Assembly: GCA_963795485.1 (NCBI GenBank)
Contig: CAWCIL010000003.1
Span: 1 to 64,000, forward strand
Source: AP-15 sp963795485
GTDB taxonomy: Bacteria > Pseudomonadota > Alphaproteobacteria > ATCC43930 > CGMCC-115725
DNA: 64,000 nucleotides
Reading direction: 5' to 3'
Part shown: piece after piece, positions 27,851-35,994 of the stretch
Numbering within the stretch: the stretch's first letter is position 1
Layout: every line of letters begins with the position of its first letter
Notes under the pieces: model-generated
Seen by the model: only the letters and a program-made list of their open reading frames with translations
What the model was told of the DNA's origin: nothing
The model's database searches: none
Made by a program: the position numbers and the translations under genes

Positions 27851-29097
27851 GTGATCCGGGTCAAGGCACCCACCCCGCGGCGGACCGCCGAAGACCGATC
27901 CCGAGGCCCTGGCGCTGCGCGCGCGGCCGCGACGGGTGGCGCGGTTCAATCGCCGCGTGCGTCATCGGCGTCGCGGCGGTCGTGCTGCGTCCTCGTGTTC
28001 GCCGCCACCATGCTGGCGCTCTACCCGCCGTCCTGGCACCGCGGCTCGAACGGCGCCGAGCTCCTCAATACAGACCGCAAGCAGATCGCGGACGGCCTCG
28101 CCAATTTGCCGAGCAGCTACGGCGATCTCGCGCCAAAGCCGCCGAAGCTCGGTCCGCCGCTGCCCGGCGATCTCGGCCCGCCGGTGACCCATGTCGAGCA
28201 GAACTGCGGCCTCCGGCCCGAACCCGGAGGACGATGCGGCGCGGGCCGAGCGGATGCGCCTCGCGCGCCAGGCGCAGGCAGGCGCTGGAGTCGAAGGTCT
28301 TCTTCGCTGTGTCGCTCCGCTCACGGCCAAGCGGCCGGAGGCGTCGCTGCTGCCGGCAAGGGACCGGGCGGAGCAGCGGCGGCGACCGGCGTGGAGCTCA
28401 CCTGCGGCGCCGGCGCGTCTCGACCTCGATCCCGACCGCGATCCCAACAATCAGCAGCGCAAGCTCGATTTCCTCAACGCCAAAGCAGGACGACCGCGCG
28501 ATCTACAATCCGCATGGCCTGCAGCACCCGGTCTCGCCCTATCAGGTGATGGCGGGAACGCTGATCTCGGCGAGCCTGATCACCGGGCTCGATTCCGATC
28601 TGCCCGGTCTCGTCGTCGCCCAGGTCACCGAGAACGTCTACGACACCGTCACCGGCGGAATTTTGCTGATCCCGCAGGGCGCGCGCCTGATCGGCACCTA
28701 CGACAGCGTCGTCGCCTTCGGCCAGAGCCGGGCACTGGTCGTCTGGCAGCGCATCGTCATGCCGAACGGCTCCTCGATCGTGATCGACAATCTGCCGGCG
28801 ACCGATACTGCCGGCTATGCCGGGCTCGAGGACGAGGTCGACTACCACACCTGGACGCTGCTGAAGGGCATCGCGCTGTCGACCCTGCTCGGCGTCGGCA
28901 GCCAGGTCACCTTCGGCAGCCAGCAAAGCAACCTCGTCGAAGCGATCCGGGAATCGACCCAGGAGAGCACCAACCAGGCAGGCCAGCGGATCGTCGAGAA
29001 GGACCTCAACATCCAGCCGACGATCACCGTCCGGCCCGGCTGGCCGCTGCGCGTCATCGTCCACAAGGACTTGGTTCTTCAGCCCTACCAGGGCTGA
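27847..29097 (+). CDS. trbI: TrbI, VirB10-like core protein
   Basis: The C-terminal half is clean and diagnostic: 'HPVSPYQVMAGTLISASLI', 'DLPGLVVAQVTENVYDTVT', 'LIPQGARLIGTYDSVVAFG', 'GWPLRVIVHKDLVLQPYQG'. The N-terminal cytoplasmic part, single membrane helix and Pro-rich region (27,847-28,480) contain several compensating indels. VirB10 spans both membranes and senses ATP use by the motor. It is the last gene of the trb operon; the DUF2274 gene follows after 17 bp. Confidence 0.88.
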   Translation: MSDPGQGTHPAADRRRPIPRPWRCARGRDGWRGSIAACVIGVAAVVLRPRVRRHHAGALPAVLAPRLERRRAPQYRPQADRGRPRQFAEQLRRSRAKAAEARSAAARRSRPAGDPCRAELRPPARTRRTMRRGPSGCASRARRRQALESKVFFAVSLRSRPSGRRRRCCRQGTGRSSGGDRRGAHLRRRRVSTSIPTAIPTISSASSISSTPKQDDRAIYNPHGLQHPVSPYQVMAGTLISASLITGLDSDLPGLVVAQVTENVYDTVTGGILLIPQGARLIGTYDSVVAFGQSRALVVWQRIVMPNGSSIVIDNLPATDTAGYAGLEDEVDYHTWTLLKGIALSTLLGVGSQVTFGSQQSNLVEAIRESTQESTNQAGQRIVEKDLNIQPTITVRPGWPLRVIVHKDLVLQPYQG

Positions 29098-29114
29098 GCC
29101 GGGAGGGATCGAAC

Positions 29115-29431
29115 ATGCCCGAACTCAGGCTCGCGAAGCTCCCCGACCGGACGCCGGTCAAGATCGGCATCAGCGTCACTCCCGAGCTTCATGCGGCGCT
29201 CACCGCCTACGCCGACGCCTACCAAGCCACCTACGGCAGCACGCGAGAGCGTCGCCGAACTGATCCCCTTCATGCTCACCGCCTTCATCGAGAGCGACAG
29301 CGGGTTCAGGAAGGCGAGGCGTGGCTTGGATACGGCGCCGGACGGCGACGGCCACGGCGCGCCGGAATCTCGGCGGACGGGACGCCGCCGCGTCCGCGAT
29401 GCCGTCAACAGATCCCCGGGACGGCAACTGA
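29115..29431 (+). CDS. DUF2274 family protein
   Basis: The start 'MPELRLAKLPDRTPVKIGI' and 'VTPELHAALTAYADAYQ' followed by 'ESVAELIPFMLTAFIESD' identify DUF2274, a small helical protein that habitually follows trbI in alphaproteobacterial conjugation operons. An indel near 29,245 and another near 29,325 break the frame; the likely end is TGA at 29,429-29,431. Its role is unknown; the fold resembles ribbon-helix-helix proteins (inference). A GGGAGGG ribosome site precedes it. Confidence 0.78.
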
Positions 29432-29446
29432 ATGGAGGAGTTTGCG

Positions 29447-29767
29447 ATGTCTACGATCGGCACGTTCACGCCCAGCAAGGAAGGCGGCTGGATCGGGAGC
29501 ATTCATACCCTGACGATGAATACCAAGGTCAGGCTGGTCCCCAACGACAACCGCGACAACGAGAATGCCCCGGCCTTCCGGGTGTTCGTCGGCAAGTCGC
29601 GCGTCGGCGACGCCTGGGCGGCGCGCTCGACCGCCGAGACCCCGCGCGATTATCTGCGCGTCAGGCTCGACGATCCAAGCCTGCCCGAACCGCTCAACGC
29701 GGCGCTGTTCTGGTCGGAGGACGGCAACGAGGCGCAGCTCGTTTGGAGCCGTCGCCGTCCCGAATGA
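29447..29767 (+). CDS. DUF736 family protein (second copy)
   Basis: The start at 29,447 is preferred over an in-frame ATG at 29,432 because 'ggaggag' sits 5-6 bp before it. The protein begins 'MSTIGTFTPSKEGGWIG' and ends 'EAQLVWSRRRP', with the family blocks 'FRVFVGKSRVGDAW' and 'VRLDDPSLPEPLNAAL'. It is clearly a diverged paralogue of the gene at 6,201. Its place at the end of the trb cluster is usual for rhizobial ICEs. Function is unknown. Confidence 0.9.
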   Translation: MSTIGTFTPSKEGGWIGSIHTLTMNTKVRLVPNDNRDNENAPAFRVFVGKSRVGDAWAARSTAETPRDYLRVRLDDPSLPEPLNAALFWSEDGNEAQLVWSRRRPE

Positions 29768-29922
29768 AGCGAGCCGCGGAGGGCCGAGGGGCAGCGAGGC
29801 CAGCCATGGTGGCGGTGGTGGTCGGCGCCCTCGCGCCGATGTTCTTTGACAAGGAGACCATCGGCCAGCTCGAAGTCATCACCGAAATCGTCCCCGAGCC
29901 CGGCCTGACGAGCTGCGGGTAA
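29764..29922 (+). CDS. Short ORF overlapping DUF736 stop
   Basis: The ATG overlaps the DUF736 stop (ATGA). The frame encodes 52 residues with a hydrophobic patch 'MVAVVVGALAPMFF' and an acidic C-terminus 'TIGQLEVITEIVPEPG'. It may be a small membrane peptide or a remnant of a longer gene. No family is recognised and the evidence is only position and frame. Confidence 0.3.
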   Translation: MKRAAEGRGAARPAMVAVVVGALAPMFFDKETIGQLEVITEIVPEPGLTSCG

Positions 29923-30046
29923 AGAAGCGCGCTGAATTCGTACGATGCGCATTTCTCTGGATCATTGGCCCCGATCAACGACGCCGACTGATTGGCAGCA
30001 GAAAATGTTTGTGTGTAGTCGCAGACACGATAGCAGGGGGTTTGTC

Positions 30047-30256
30047 ATGAAAATGGATCGCGAAAAGCTGGTGCGCCTACTAGAAAGATTGGAGAAGGAG
30101 CGAGGGCGCATCCTCGCTGATCAGAGCACGCTGTTAGCGGGCGAGCGGCTACCCGCGCAGCTAATGCTAATACGCGAACTCGCCGATATCGACGTCGCTG
30201 CACGCGCCATCGCCGCCGAGCTCGCTCGGCACACCCCAAGGCTGGGCTACGGCTAG
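30047..30256 (+). CDS. Small helical protein, 69 aa
   Basis: The frame starts 'MKMDREKLVRLLERLEKER' and continues as one or two amphipathic helices with coiled-coil potential, ending 'LARHTPRLGYG'. The upstream 'agcaggggg' is a plausible ribosome site. It is the first gene after the conjugation block and may mark the start of cargo. No family is recognised. Confidence 0.5.
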   Translation: MKMDREKLVRLLERLEKERGRILADQSTLLAGERLPAQLMLIRELADIDVAARAIAAELARHTPRLGYG

Positions 30257-30668
30257 GCAACCTGATCCGGGTCAGAACTGTTGGGGGTCACGCATCCAGC
30301 AATGGGATGCCATGGCTATCGATGGCGGCGCCAAGGGCATTCAGGCGCCCTGGCGCCCGAGGGGTCAGTTCGCCCTTGACCTCCGACCGGATTGCCCGGC
30401 CGCTCCCGCGGGAAGGGCGCATTCGTGACAGGGGATCGTCGCGTCCATGCGCGCGACGGCCAGCTGCTCGTCAACCATAGAGAGCGGGTGCAGTGACGTA
30501 GGTAGGGATGCCGCACCGGATGCTGGGGTATCGCTGATAGATCTCGATCAGAGAGCGTCGATCCAGCCGGAGCCGACACAGAGCCCCGCCTCGTTGTAGA
30601 GTTCGCCAAGCCGCGCTGAGGCTCGCCCTCCGAGCGTCGCGATGTGATTTACCACGCCTTCGCCTCCA
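30257..30668. other. Intergenic, no clear gene
   Basis: About 410 bp hold no supportable gene. Immediately downstream of the previous stop is CTGATCCGGGTCAG (30,265-30,278), a symmetric but imperfect relative of the Fnr-type box seen elsewhere in this window. A minus-strand frame at 30,546-30,655 is too short to call. Confidence 0.35.
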
Positions 30669-30995
30669 TCAATCCTGGATCTTGTTGAAATCGTAGGCTC
30701 CAACGCCTTGCAGCAGCAAGAAGCGACAATCATCGCCGTTGCCACCGTTCGAGATCTGATGGGCGGTCTTGGGCGGGATCGAATAGGTCCCGCCCACCGC
30801 GATCCGCTCGTCAGCGCGCGGTGCACGCATCTCGATCCGAAGGTTGCCGCCGAGACAGAAGTACCAGTCGGTGACGTCACTGTGGTAATGCCACGGGATA
30901 ACATCCCCGGATGCGAGCGTGTAGAGCCGTGCCCGGACGTCGCTACCCTCCACGATCGTTTCTATGCTCTTGACAATATAGCTCGGCCCTGCCAT
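30669..30995 (-). CDS. Cupin-domain protein
   Basis: This is a single-domain cupin of 108 residues. Motif 1 is 'IPWHYHSDVTDWYFCLGG' (metal-type His residues) and motif 2 is 'PPKTAHQISN'. The start at 30,995 is chosen because GGAGG lies 6 bp before that ATG; an upstream ATG would add four residues. Such stand-alone cupins bind small ligands or act as dioxygenase-like enzymes, and the substrate is not predictable. It ends the leftward run of genes that includes the OsmC gene. Confidence 0.8.
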   Translation of the reverse strand: MAGPSYIVKSIETIVEGSDVRARLYTLASGDVIPWHYHSDVTDWYFCLGGNLRIEMRAPRADERIAVGGTYSIPPKTAHQISNGGNGDDCRFLLLQGVGAYDFNKIQD

Positions 30996-31056
30996 CGCAG
31001 CCTCCATCTTAGTCTTCTTTCCTCGCTGGAGGATGATGCTATTTCAACCTTATAAC

Positions 31057-31309
31057 CTATCGAGAACTGTTCAACCTCATCTGAGCGCGCCGGACAACCT
31101 CGGCGATCAGGCCGTCCTGGATGGGCGAGGGGTGATGCTCGATCTCGTACCGCTCCTTGTGTGACACACACACAAAAAACCTCGACGACGGCCTGCGCCG
31201 CAACTTGCTCGAGCGAAAGTGAGTGACTCAAGGGCCACCGCTGGAGCGTCAGGGCTATTGCCGCATCGAACCGCTCCTCGCCCGCAGCATCGACGTATTG
31301 ATCTGCCAT
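31057..31309 (-). CDS. Hypothetical protein, about 83 aa, frameshifted
   Basis: The N-terminus 'ADQYVDAAGEERFDAAIAL' continues to a GTTTTTTGTGTGTGTG tract near 31,170, where one frame becomes implausible. The alternative frame gives 'ERYEIEHHPSPIQDGLIAE' and 'VVRRAQMRLNSSR' with a stop at 31,057. A slip in the T6/(GT)n tract is the likely cause. The protein is soluble and of unknown family. It lies between OsmC and cupin genes on the same strand. Confidence 0.5.
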
Positions 31310-31366
31310 GATACATACCCCGTTGGTTGAGCATCGGAGAAAAAGGGCTTCGCCGGTTCCGTGAAA

Positions 31367-31810
31367 TCACTCGACGGACTCGACGAGAGCGACCTCGCCG
31401 ACGACGTAGGCGATGTTGCCGCGGATCGACCTGCCAATGAAACAATGATTGCGCGCCGCGATGGCGGCCTTCTCATAGGCTTGGCGTTGGGCAGCGTCGG
31501 CGCCGTGTATGGTCGTGCGCATCGTAATGGTCGTGAACCTCATCGCGCCAGGGTCGCTGGCGAGGCCCTCGGCATGTATCGCAAGAGAGGATTGCGGCAA
31601 CCGCGCCGTACGCAGCATATCTGCCAACGTTGCGCCGTAAGAGGAGGCCGCCGCGGCGACAAACAAATCCTCGGGGCTCATCCCGACCTTGGTTCCGCCC
31701 ATCAAGCGCGGCTCCGATACAGGAGTGCGTGCTTCCCCAACCCTGATCTCGCCTGCTGTTTGATCGGACCGCCATTCCAGATCGACACCAAACCGCGCCG
31801 CGCTCATCAC
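31367..31810 (-). CDS. OsmC-family protein lacking the first catalytic Cys
   Basis: 147 residues with the OsmC/Ohr fold: 'DLEWRSDQTAGEIRVGE', 'MSPEDLFVAAAASSYGATL', 'YEKAAIAARNHCFIGRSI'. In OsmC and Ohr peroxidases the first helix carries a peroxidatic Cys; here the aligned site is Ser ('AASSYGA'), while the second Cys ('NHCFIG') is kept. Loss of the first Cys makes canonical peroxidase activity doubtful. Its start overlaps the end of the small gene at 31,807, so the two are likely co-transcribed from the Fnr-box region near 32,119. Confidence 0.8.
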   Translation of the reverse strand: MMSAARFGVDLEWRSDQTAGEIRVGEARTPVSEPRLMGGTKVGMSPEDLFVAAAASSYGATLADMLRTARLPQSSLAIHAEGLASDPGAMRFTTITMRTTIHGADAAQRQAYEKAAIAARNHCFIGRSIRGNIAYVVGEVALVESVE

Positions 31811-32010
31811 GGTTGCTCCTTGTTATCGAACGGGCCGCCACTCGTGCGCGGTGCGCCAACCCTGGTAACGGCCGTCCAACCAGGCGCATCGCTCGCCGGA
31901 AAGCTATCCGCCGAAGCGGTCTCGAATCGGTCGCTGATGGGTAGCGCGCCGGTTGGACGGGGCGCCGTCCCTGGAAGGCGGCTGGACCGTTTGGATGATT
32001 TGTTTGTCAT
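31807..32010 (-). CDS. Small hypothetical protein with SFPASD motif, 67 aa
   Basis: This is a short basic protein beginning 'MTNKSSKRSS' whose C-terminal half carries 'SADSFPASDAPGWTAVTRVG'. The 'SFPASD-P-W' motif recurs in many small alphaproteobacterial stress-linked proteins of unknown function. It overlaps the OsmC gene by four bases. A longer frame extends to 32,088, but the conserved part starts after residue 27 of that frame. Confidence 0.6.
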   Translation of the reverse strand: MTNKSSKRSSRLPGTAPRPTGALPISDRFETASADSFPASDAPGWTAVTRVGAPRTSGGPFDNKEQP

Positions 32011-32118
32011 TCCGGGAACTCCATGGCGAAGCGATCGCGCGTGACAGCTTTGGCACTTCCGCCCAAGCCTTGACCCGATACTGGTCACCTCTCAGGTGCC
32101 GCGCCACGGCGAGCAACA

Positions 32119-32132
32119 TTGATCTGGATCAA
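32119..32132. promoter_or_regulatory. Fnr-type box TTGATCTGGATCAA
   Basis: This is a perfect match to TTGAT-N4-ATCAA, the binding site of Fnr/FixK/DNR-type regulators. It lies between the leftward small-protein/OsmC genes (start 32,010) and the rightward Crp/Fnr gene, so it could control both, including autoregulation. Confidence 0.75.
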
Positions 32133-32177
32133 TGATTGTCGTTCTCGCCGACCTAGTTTCGAGACAGGGCCGGCACG

Positions 32178-32360
32178 GGAGACAGCCGATGGAACGAGGA
32201 ACGCGGATCGTGTGTCCGCCGAGCAGTTCGGGCGAGACCAAAGCGATCGGGCATGACGGCGTTGCCGATCCCGCCAAAGTTTTGGGGAGATATGAAACCA
32301 GGAAGGATGACGGGTCCGGCGCGCGGAGACAGCCGATGGCACGACGAGCAGGGATCGTGG
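32178..32360. repeat. Direct repeat, 147-bp spacing, in regulator leader
   Basis: A segment starting 'ggagacagccgatggaacga' at 32,178 recurs as 'ggagacagccgatggcacga' at 32,325, about 35 bp long. The offset of 147 bp is exactly 49 codons, so the regulator's reading frame stays open through both, and both carry the same Shine-Dalgarno-like sequence plus ATG. It creates two candidate starts, at 32,189 and 32,336. Confidence 0.6.
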
Positions 32361-33106
32361 AGGCGACGGAACCCACAACGGAGATGTTCCCGCTGATCGA
32401 CAAGCTCGCTTCCTACCTGTCTCTTTCGCCGGCTGAAATCGAGTTCCTTCGCGACCTCCATGGGCTGAAAAGGCGGTTCAATCGCCACCGCGATATCGTC
32501 GCTCAAGGCCGTCCCTATCGGAGCGTCTTCGTTTTGTGCAGCGGCTTCGTCTGCCGGTACAAGATCCTCCCCGAAGGCACGCGGCAGGTGCTGAATCTCT
32601 TATTACCGGGCGATCTGATCGGTTTCCCGGCGTGCTTCTTCGAAAATGCGGTCAATGCCGCCAGCAGCCTTACCGAGGTGGTTGTTGCGACGGTTTCGTT
32701 CCAAGCGCTCTTTGACCTGTTCGCACGGTTCCCCCGCGTCGCCGCCGCACTGTTCTGGATTTCCGCTCGCGAGGTGGCGCTATCTAACGAACACCTCCTC
32801 GACGTCGGGCGCCGCTCTGCATACGAGCGGCTGGCCCATTTCATTCTTGAGCTGCTGGTCCGGTTACGCGCTGTCGGCCTCGCCGACGATCTCTCCTATT
32901 CTCTCCCGGTGACACAGGAGGTGATTGCCGACACGCTCGGCCTCAGTGGCCCGCATGTCAGCCGCTTGCTGCGATCTCTGCGAGAGGAAGGACTGGTCAC
33001 CGTCCAGGGGCATCGCCTGACCGTGACCGACCTCGAGTCGCTGACGGTCCTCGCCGGTTTTGAAAACGACTATTTAACGCGAAACCGGATCCCGGGTCTG
33101 CAGTGA
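32336..33106 (+). CDS. Crp/Fnr-family transcription regulator
   Basis: Residues 30-140 form a cyclic-nucleotide-binding-type beta barrel ('VLCSGFVCRYKILPEGTRQ', 'LLLPGDLIGFPACFFE'). Residues about 175-240 form a winged HTH ('LPVTQEVIADTLGLSGPHV' then 'SRLLRSLREEGLV'). No N-terminal Cys cluster of the FNR type exists, so it is not a [4Fe-4S] oxygen sensor of the FNR kind; a DNR-like or redox role is possible. The recognition helix keeps Ser-Arg but lacks the Glu seen in FNR and FixK. The start at 32,336 is chosen for its 'ggagacagccg' leader; 32,384 and 32,189 are alternatives. It is the best candidate controller of the Fnr-like boxes here. Confidence 0.85.
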   Translation: MARRAGIVEATEPTTEMFPLIDKLASYLSLSPAEIEFLRDLHGLKRRFNRHRDIVAQGRPYRSVFVLCSGFVCRYKILPEGTRQVLNLLLPGDLIGFPACFFENAVNAASSLTEVVVATVSFQALFDLFARFPRVAAALFWISAREVALSNEHLLDVGRRSAYERLAHFILELLVRLRAVGLADDLSYSLPVTQEVIADTLGLSGPHVSRLLRSLREEGLVTVQGHRLTVTDLESLTVLAGFENDYLTRNRIPGLQ

Positions 33107-33220
33107 GAACGAGATAGCCATACCCGGCCGGAGCAGCCGCAGAGCGGATGGCCGAGCGCCCGCACCGAACTCGATCATGCTCGACATCCGGTGACGGTGG
33201 TGCATCGAAACCGCCGAACG

Positions 33221-34815
33221 TCATCCGAGATGCGGCAGCTCCGCAAAATTGTGCAATGGCGGCGGTGACGACACTGTCCACTCCAAGGTCGTTGCCCCTT
33301 CGCCCCACGGGTTGGCTCCGATCCGCCTGCCGGCCAGCTGCGTGTGGAAGGCGACAAAGACGAAAAACAGCGTAGAGGCAAAGGTGATGTAGCTGCCGAT
33401 CGAGGAGACAAAATTCCAGCCGGCGAAAGCGTCCGGATAGTCGGTGATGCGCCGTGGCATGCCGGCGAGCCCCAAAAAGTGCATCGGGAAGAATGTCAGG
33501 TTGACGCCGATAAAGGTGGTCCAGAAATGGATCTTGCCGAAGGTCTTCGTTGTACTGCCGACCGCTCATCTTGCCGATCCAATAGTAAAACCCGGCGAAG
33601 ATGCCAAACACCGAGCCGAGCGACAGCACGTAATGGAAATGCGCCACGACGTAGTAAGTGTTATGCACCGCGTGATCGACGCTGGCGTTGGCCACCACCA
33701 CGCCCGTGACGCCACCGATCGTGAACAGCATGATGAAGCCGATCGCCCACAGCATCGGCGTCTTGAATTCGATCGATCCTCCCCACATCGTCGCGATCCA
33801 CGAGAAGATTTTGATCCCGGTCGGCACCGCGATTATAAAACTGGCTGTCTGGAAATAGGCCTGCGCATCGACGCTGATGCCGGTCGTGAACATATGATGC
33901 GCCCAGACCGCCGAGCCAATCACGCCGATGGCGACGAGCGCGTAGACCATGCCGAGATAGCCGAAGATCGGCTTCTTCGAGAAGGTCGAGACCACCTGGC
34001 TGACGATGCCGAAGGCGGGCAGGACCATGATGTAGACCTCGGGATGGCCGAAGAACCAGAAGAGATTAAGGAAGAGCAGCGGGTCGCCGCCACCCGATGG
34101 CTCGAAGAACGTCGTTCCGAAGTTACGGTCGGTCAAGAGCATGGTGATGGCGCCGGCGAGGACCGGCACGGCAGTCAACAGCATGAACGCGGTGACGAGT
34201 TCTGCCCAGACGAATAGCGGCATTTTGTGCAATGTCATGCCGGGAGCGCGCATATTGAAAATCGTGGTGATGAAATTGATCGCACCCAGGATGGACGACG
34301 CGCCGGCGAGGTGCAGGGCAAAGATCACCATGTCGACGGAGGGCCCGGGCTGTCCGACAGTCGACAATGGCGGGTAGAGCGTCCAGCCGGTTCCCGCGCC
34401 GCTACCGACGACCGCGGAACCGACCAGCAGCGTGAACGCGGGTACCAGCAACCAGAAGCTGAGATTGTTCAGGCGCGGGAAGGCCATGTCGGGTGCGCCG
34501 ATCATCAACGGTACAAACCAGTTGCCGAAACCGCCGATCAATGCCGGCATCAATGTGAAGAAGATCATCGTCAGGCCGTGCGCGGTGACCATCACGTTGT
34601 AGAGCTGATGGTTTCCATGCAGCAGATGGTCGCCGGGAGTCATCAGCTCGATCCGCATCAGCACCGAAATGACGGCGCCGGTCAGGCCGGCACAAGCCGC
34701 GAAAATCAAATAGAGGGTGCCGATGTCCTTGTGGTTGGTGGAAAACAGCCACCGCCGCCAAAAGCCGGGCGCCTGACCGTGCGCGGACTGCGGCTAACTG
34801 GTCAACCGAGGCCAT
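33221..34815 (-). CDS. ctaD: Cytochrome c oxidase subunit I (orphan), two frameshifts
   Basis: This is an aa3-type heme-copper oxidase core. 'MVTAHGLTMIFF' carries a heme ligand; 'WFFGHPEVYIMVLPAFG' holds the CuB His and the His-Tyr pair; 'WAHHMFTTG' holds the two further CuB His; 'VVAHFHYVLSLG' holds the heme a3 and heme a His. The N-terminus 'MASVDQLAAVRA' joins 'RRWLFSTNHKDIG' after an indel near 34,770, and the C-terminus 'GMPRRITDYPDAFAGWNFV' joins after one near 33,545. No coxB, coxC or assembly gene is adjacent, so it would have to pair with chromosomal subunits. The duplicated Fnr-box module lies just upstream. Confidence 0.9.
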
Positions 34816-34884
34816 GGATGCTCCTCCATTACGCAAGACGGTTTGATTTTTCCATGATCGTGCGCGGTTGCCGAACAATCGCAG

Positions 34885-35080
34885 GCTTTGCGGGTCAGCG
34901 TAGCGGCCGGACTGAGCGGAGCCTTGATATGACGTATTGATCAAGCGCAAACGACCGGCGAGACGACACTCCGGCACTCTCACGCCGCTCTGTCACAGAC
35001 CCTTCGGACGCAAACTGCGAAACCGGAGATTTGGCGCGGACGTCGAGTTTTTGATTTTTTGCTCCGGATCAATGTCGGGA
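34885..35080. repeat. Duplicated intergenic regulatory module, copy 1
   Basis: This segment matches 52,500-52,680 over about 180 bp: shared 'tcagcgtagcggc', 'cgagacgacactcc' / 'cgaaacgacactcc', 'ctctcac-ccgct', 'gtcacagac' and 'gatcaatgtcggga'. Each copy has two Fnr-like sites, here TTGATCAAGCGCAA (34,937-34,950) and TTGCTCCGGATCAA (35,059-35,072). It lies between the divergent ctaD and OsmC genes and looks like a bidirectional promoter block. Confidence 0.7.
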
Positions 35081-35148
35081 ATCGGCGCCAGGCTGATTTT
35101 GGCGGGGCATGCTTTGAAGACTTCGAGAACCTGGTCGAGGAGGGCGTG

Positions 35149-35598
35149 ATGGTCGAACGGACGGGTGAGGCCGAATGGCAAGGATCCCTGTCGCATGGGA
35201 CGGGCGTGATCAGGCTCGGCAGCGGTGCCTTCGAGGGGCGCTACTCCTTCGCCGCGCGCTTCGAGAACGAAACGCACTTCGGGCATGCGAAGACGACCAA
35301 TCCCGAGGAACTCATCGCCGCAGCGCATGCGGGATGTTTCTCAATGGCGCTTGCTCTCGGGCTCGGACAGGCCGGCTTCAACCCGAGACGGATCCACACA
35401 ACGGCGAAGGCGCATATCGAACGGTCCGGCGACGGCTTCAGGATCACCCGTGTCAACCTCGATACAGAAGCTGAAGTGCCGAGGATCGACGAGGCGAAGT
35501 TTCGCGAGCAGGCCGAGGCCGCGAAGCGGGACTGCCCCGTTTCTCGGGCACTTGCAGGGACGGACATCACGCTCAATGCCCGGCTCATCAGCGTTTGA
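35149..35598 (+). CDS. osmC: OsmC-family peroxiredoxin
   Basis: 149 residues beginning 'MVERTGEAEWQGSLSHGTG', preceded by 'gaggagggcg'. Both catalytic cysteines are in place: 'AAAHAGCFSMALALGLG' and 'AAKRDCPVSRALAG'. OsmC proteins reduce organic hydroperoxides with dithiol help. The gene is driven from the duplicated Fnr-box module just upstream, divergent from ctaD. A longer frame from 35,059 runs over a regulatory site and is less likely. It differs clearly from the OsmC-like gene at 31,367, which lacks the first Cys. Confidence 0.88.
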   Translation: MVERTGEAEWQGSLSHGTGVIRLGSGAFEGRYSFAARFENETHFGHAKTTNPEELIAAAHAGCFSMALALGLGQAGFNPRRIHTTAKAHIERSGDGFRITRVNLDTEAEVPRIDEAKFREQAEAAKRDCPVSRALAGTDITLNARLISV

Positions 35599-35677
35599 GC
35601 CGCGTCCAGCTTGGTGGGCTGCATTATCGTCGGCGAGGCGACTGGACCGGGCACCGAACCTTCAAAGGCGTGCCGCG

Positions 35678-35994
35678 ATGGACGAAGCAGCTCACCCTGC
35701 CGATGTCCGCAAACAAAACTTTCATTCGATCGCGAGCAATCGAAAGGTCGTGCATCGTGCGATCGGTCCGAACTGGCAACGACAGATCGGCTTCGCGGCC
35801 TCGCTCTGCGAGTGGAGCATGGTATTGTGACGACACCGGATGAGGTATTCGAGTTCTGCGAAAGAAGCGACCGGATTTTGCGATTGGTCCTTGGTAGCAC
35901 GGCGGACCGGACCGTTTGGCGGTTCGGACCAATCCTTATGCTCGTTGTCATCGCCGCCGTCGTTGCTACTATCGCGGGCTGGCTACCCCGTTGA
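35678..35994 (+). CDS. Hypothetical single-pass membrane protein, probably frameshifted
   Basis: One frame gives 'MDEAAHPADVRKQNFHSIA' near the start; after an indel in about 35,800-35,830 another gives 'TPDEVFEFCERSDRILRLV' followed by one membrane helix ('ILMLVVIAAVVATIAGWL') at the C-terminus. Tail-anchored small proteins of this layout are common in stress islands, but I do not recognise this one. It follows osmC by about 80 bp and may be co-transcribed. Confidence 0.4.

Noticed and set aside
30265..30278. CTGATCCGGGTCAG as a regulatory Fnr box
   Set aside because: It is symmetric but deviates in both outer bases and lies at the 3' ends of both flanking genes, a poor promoter position.
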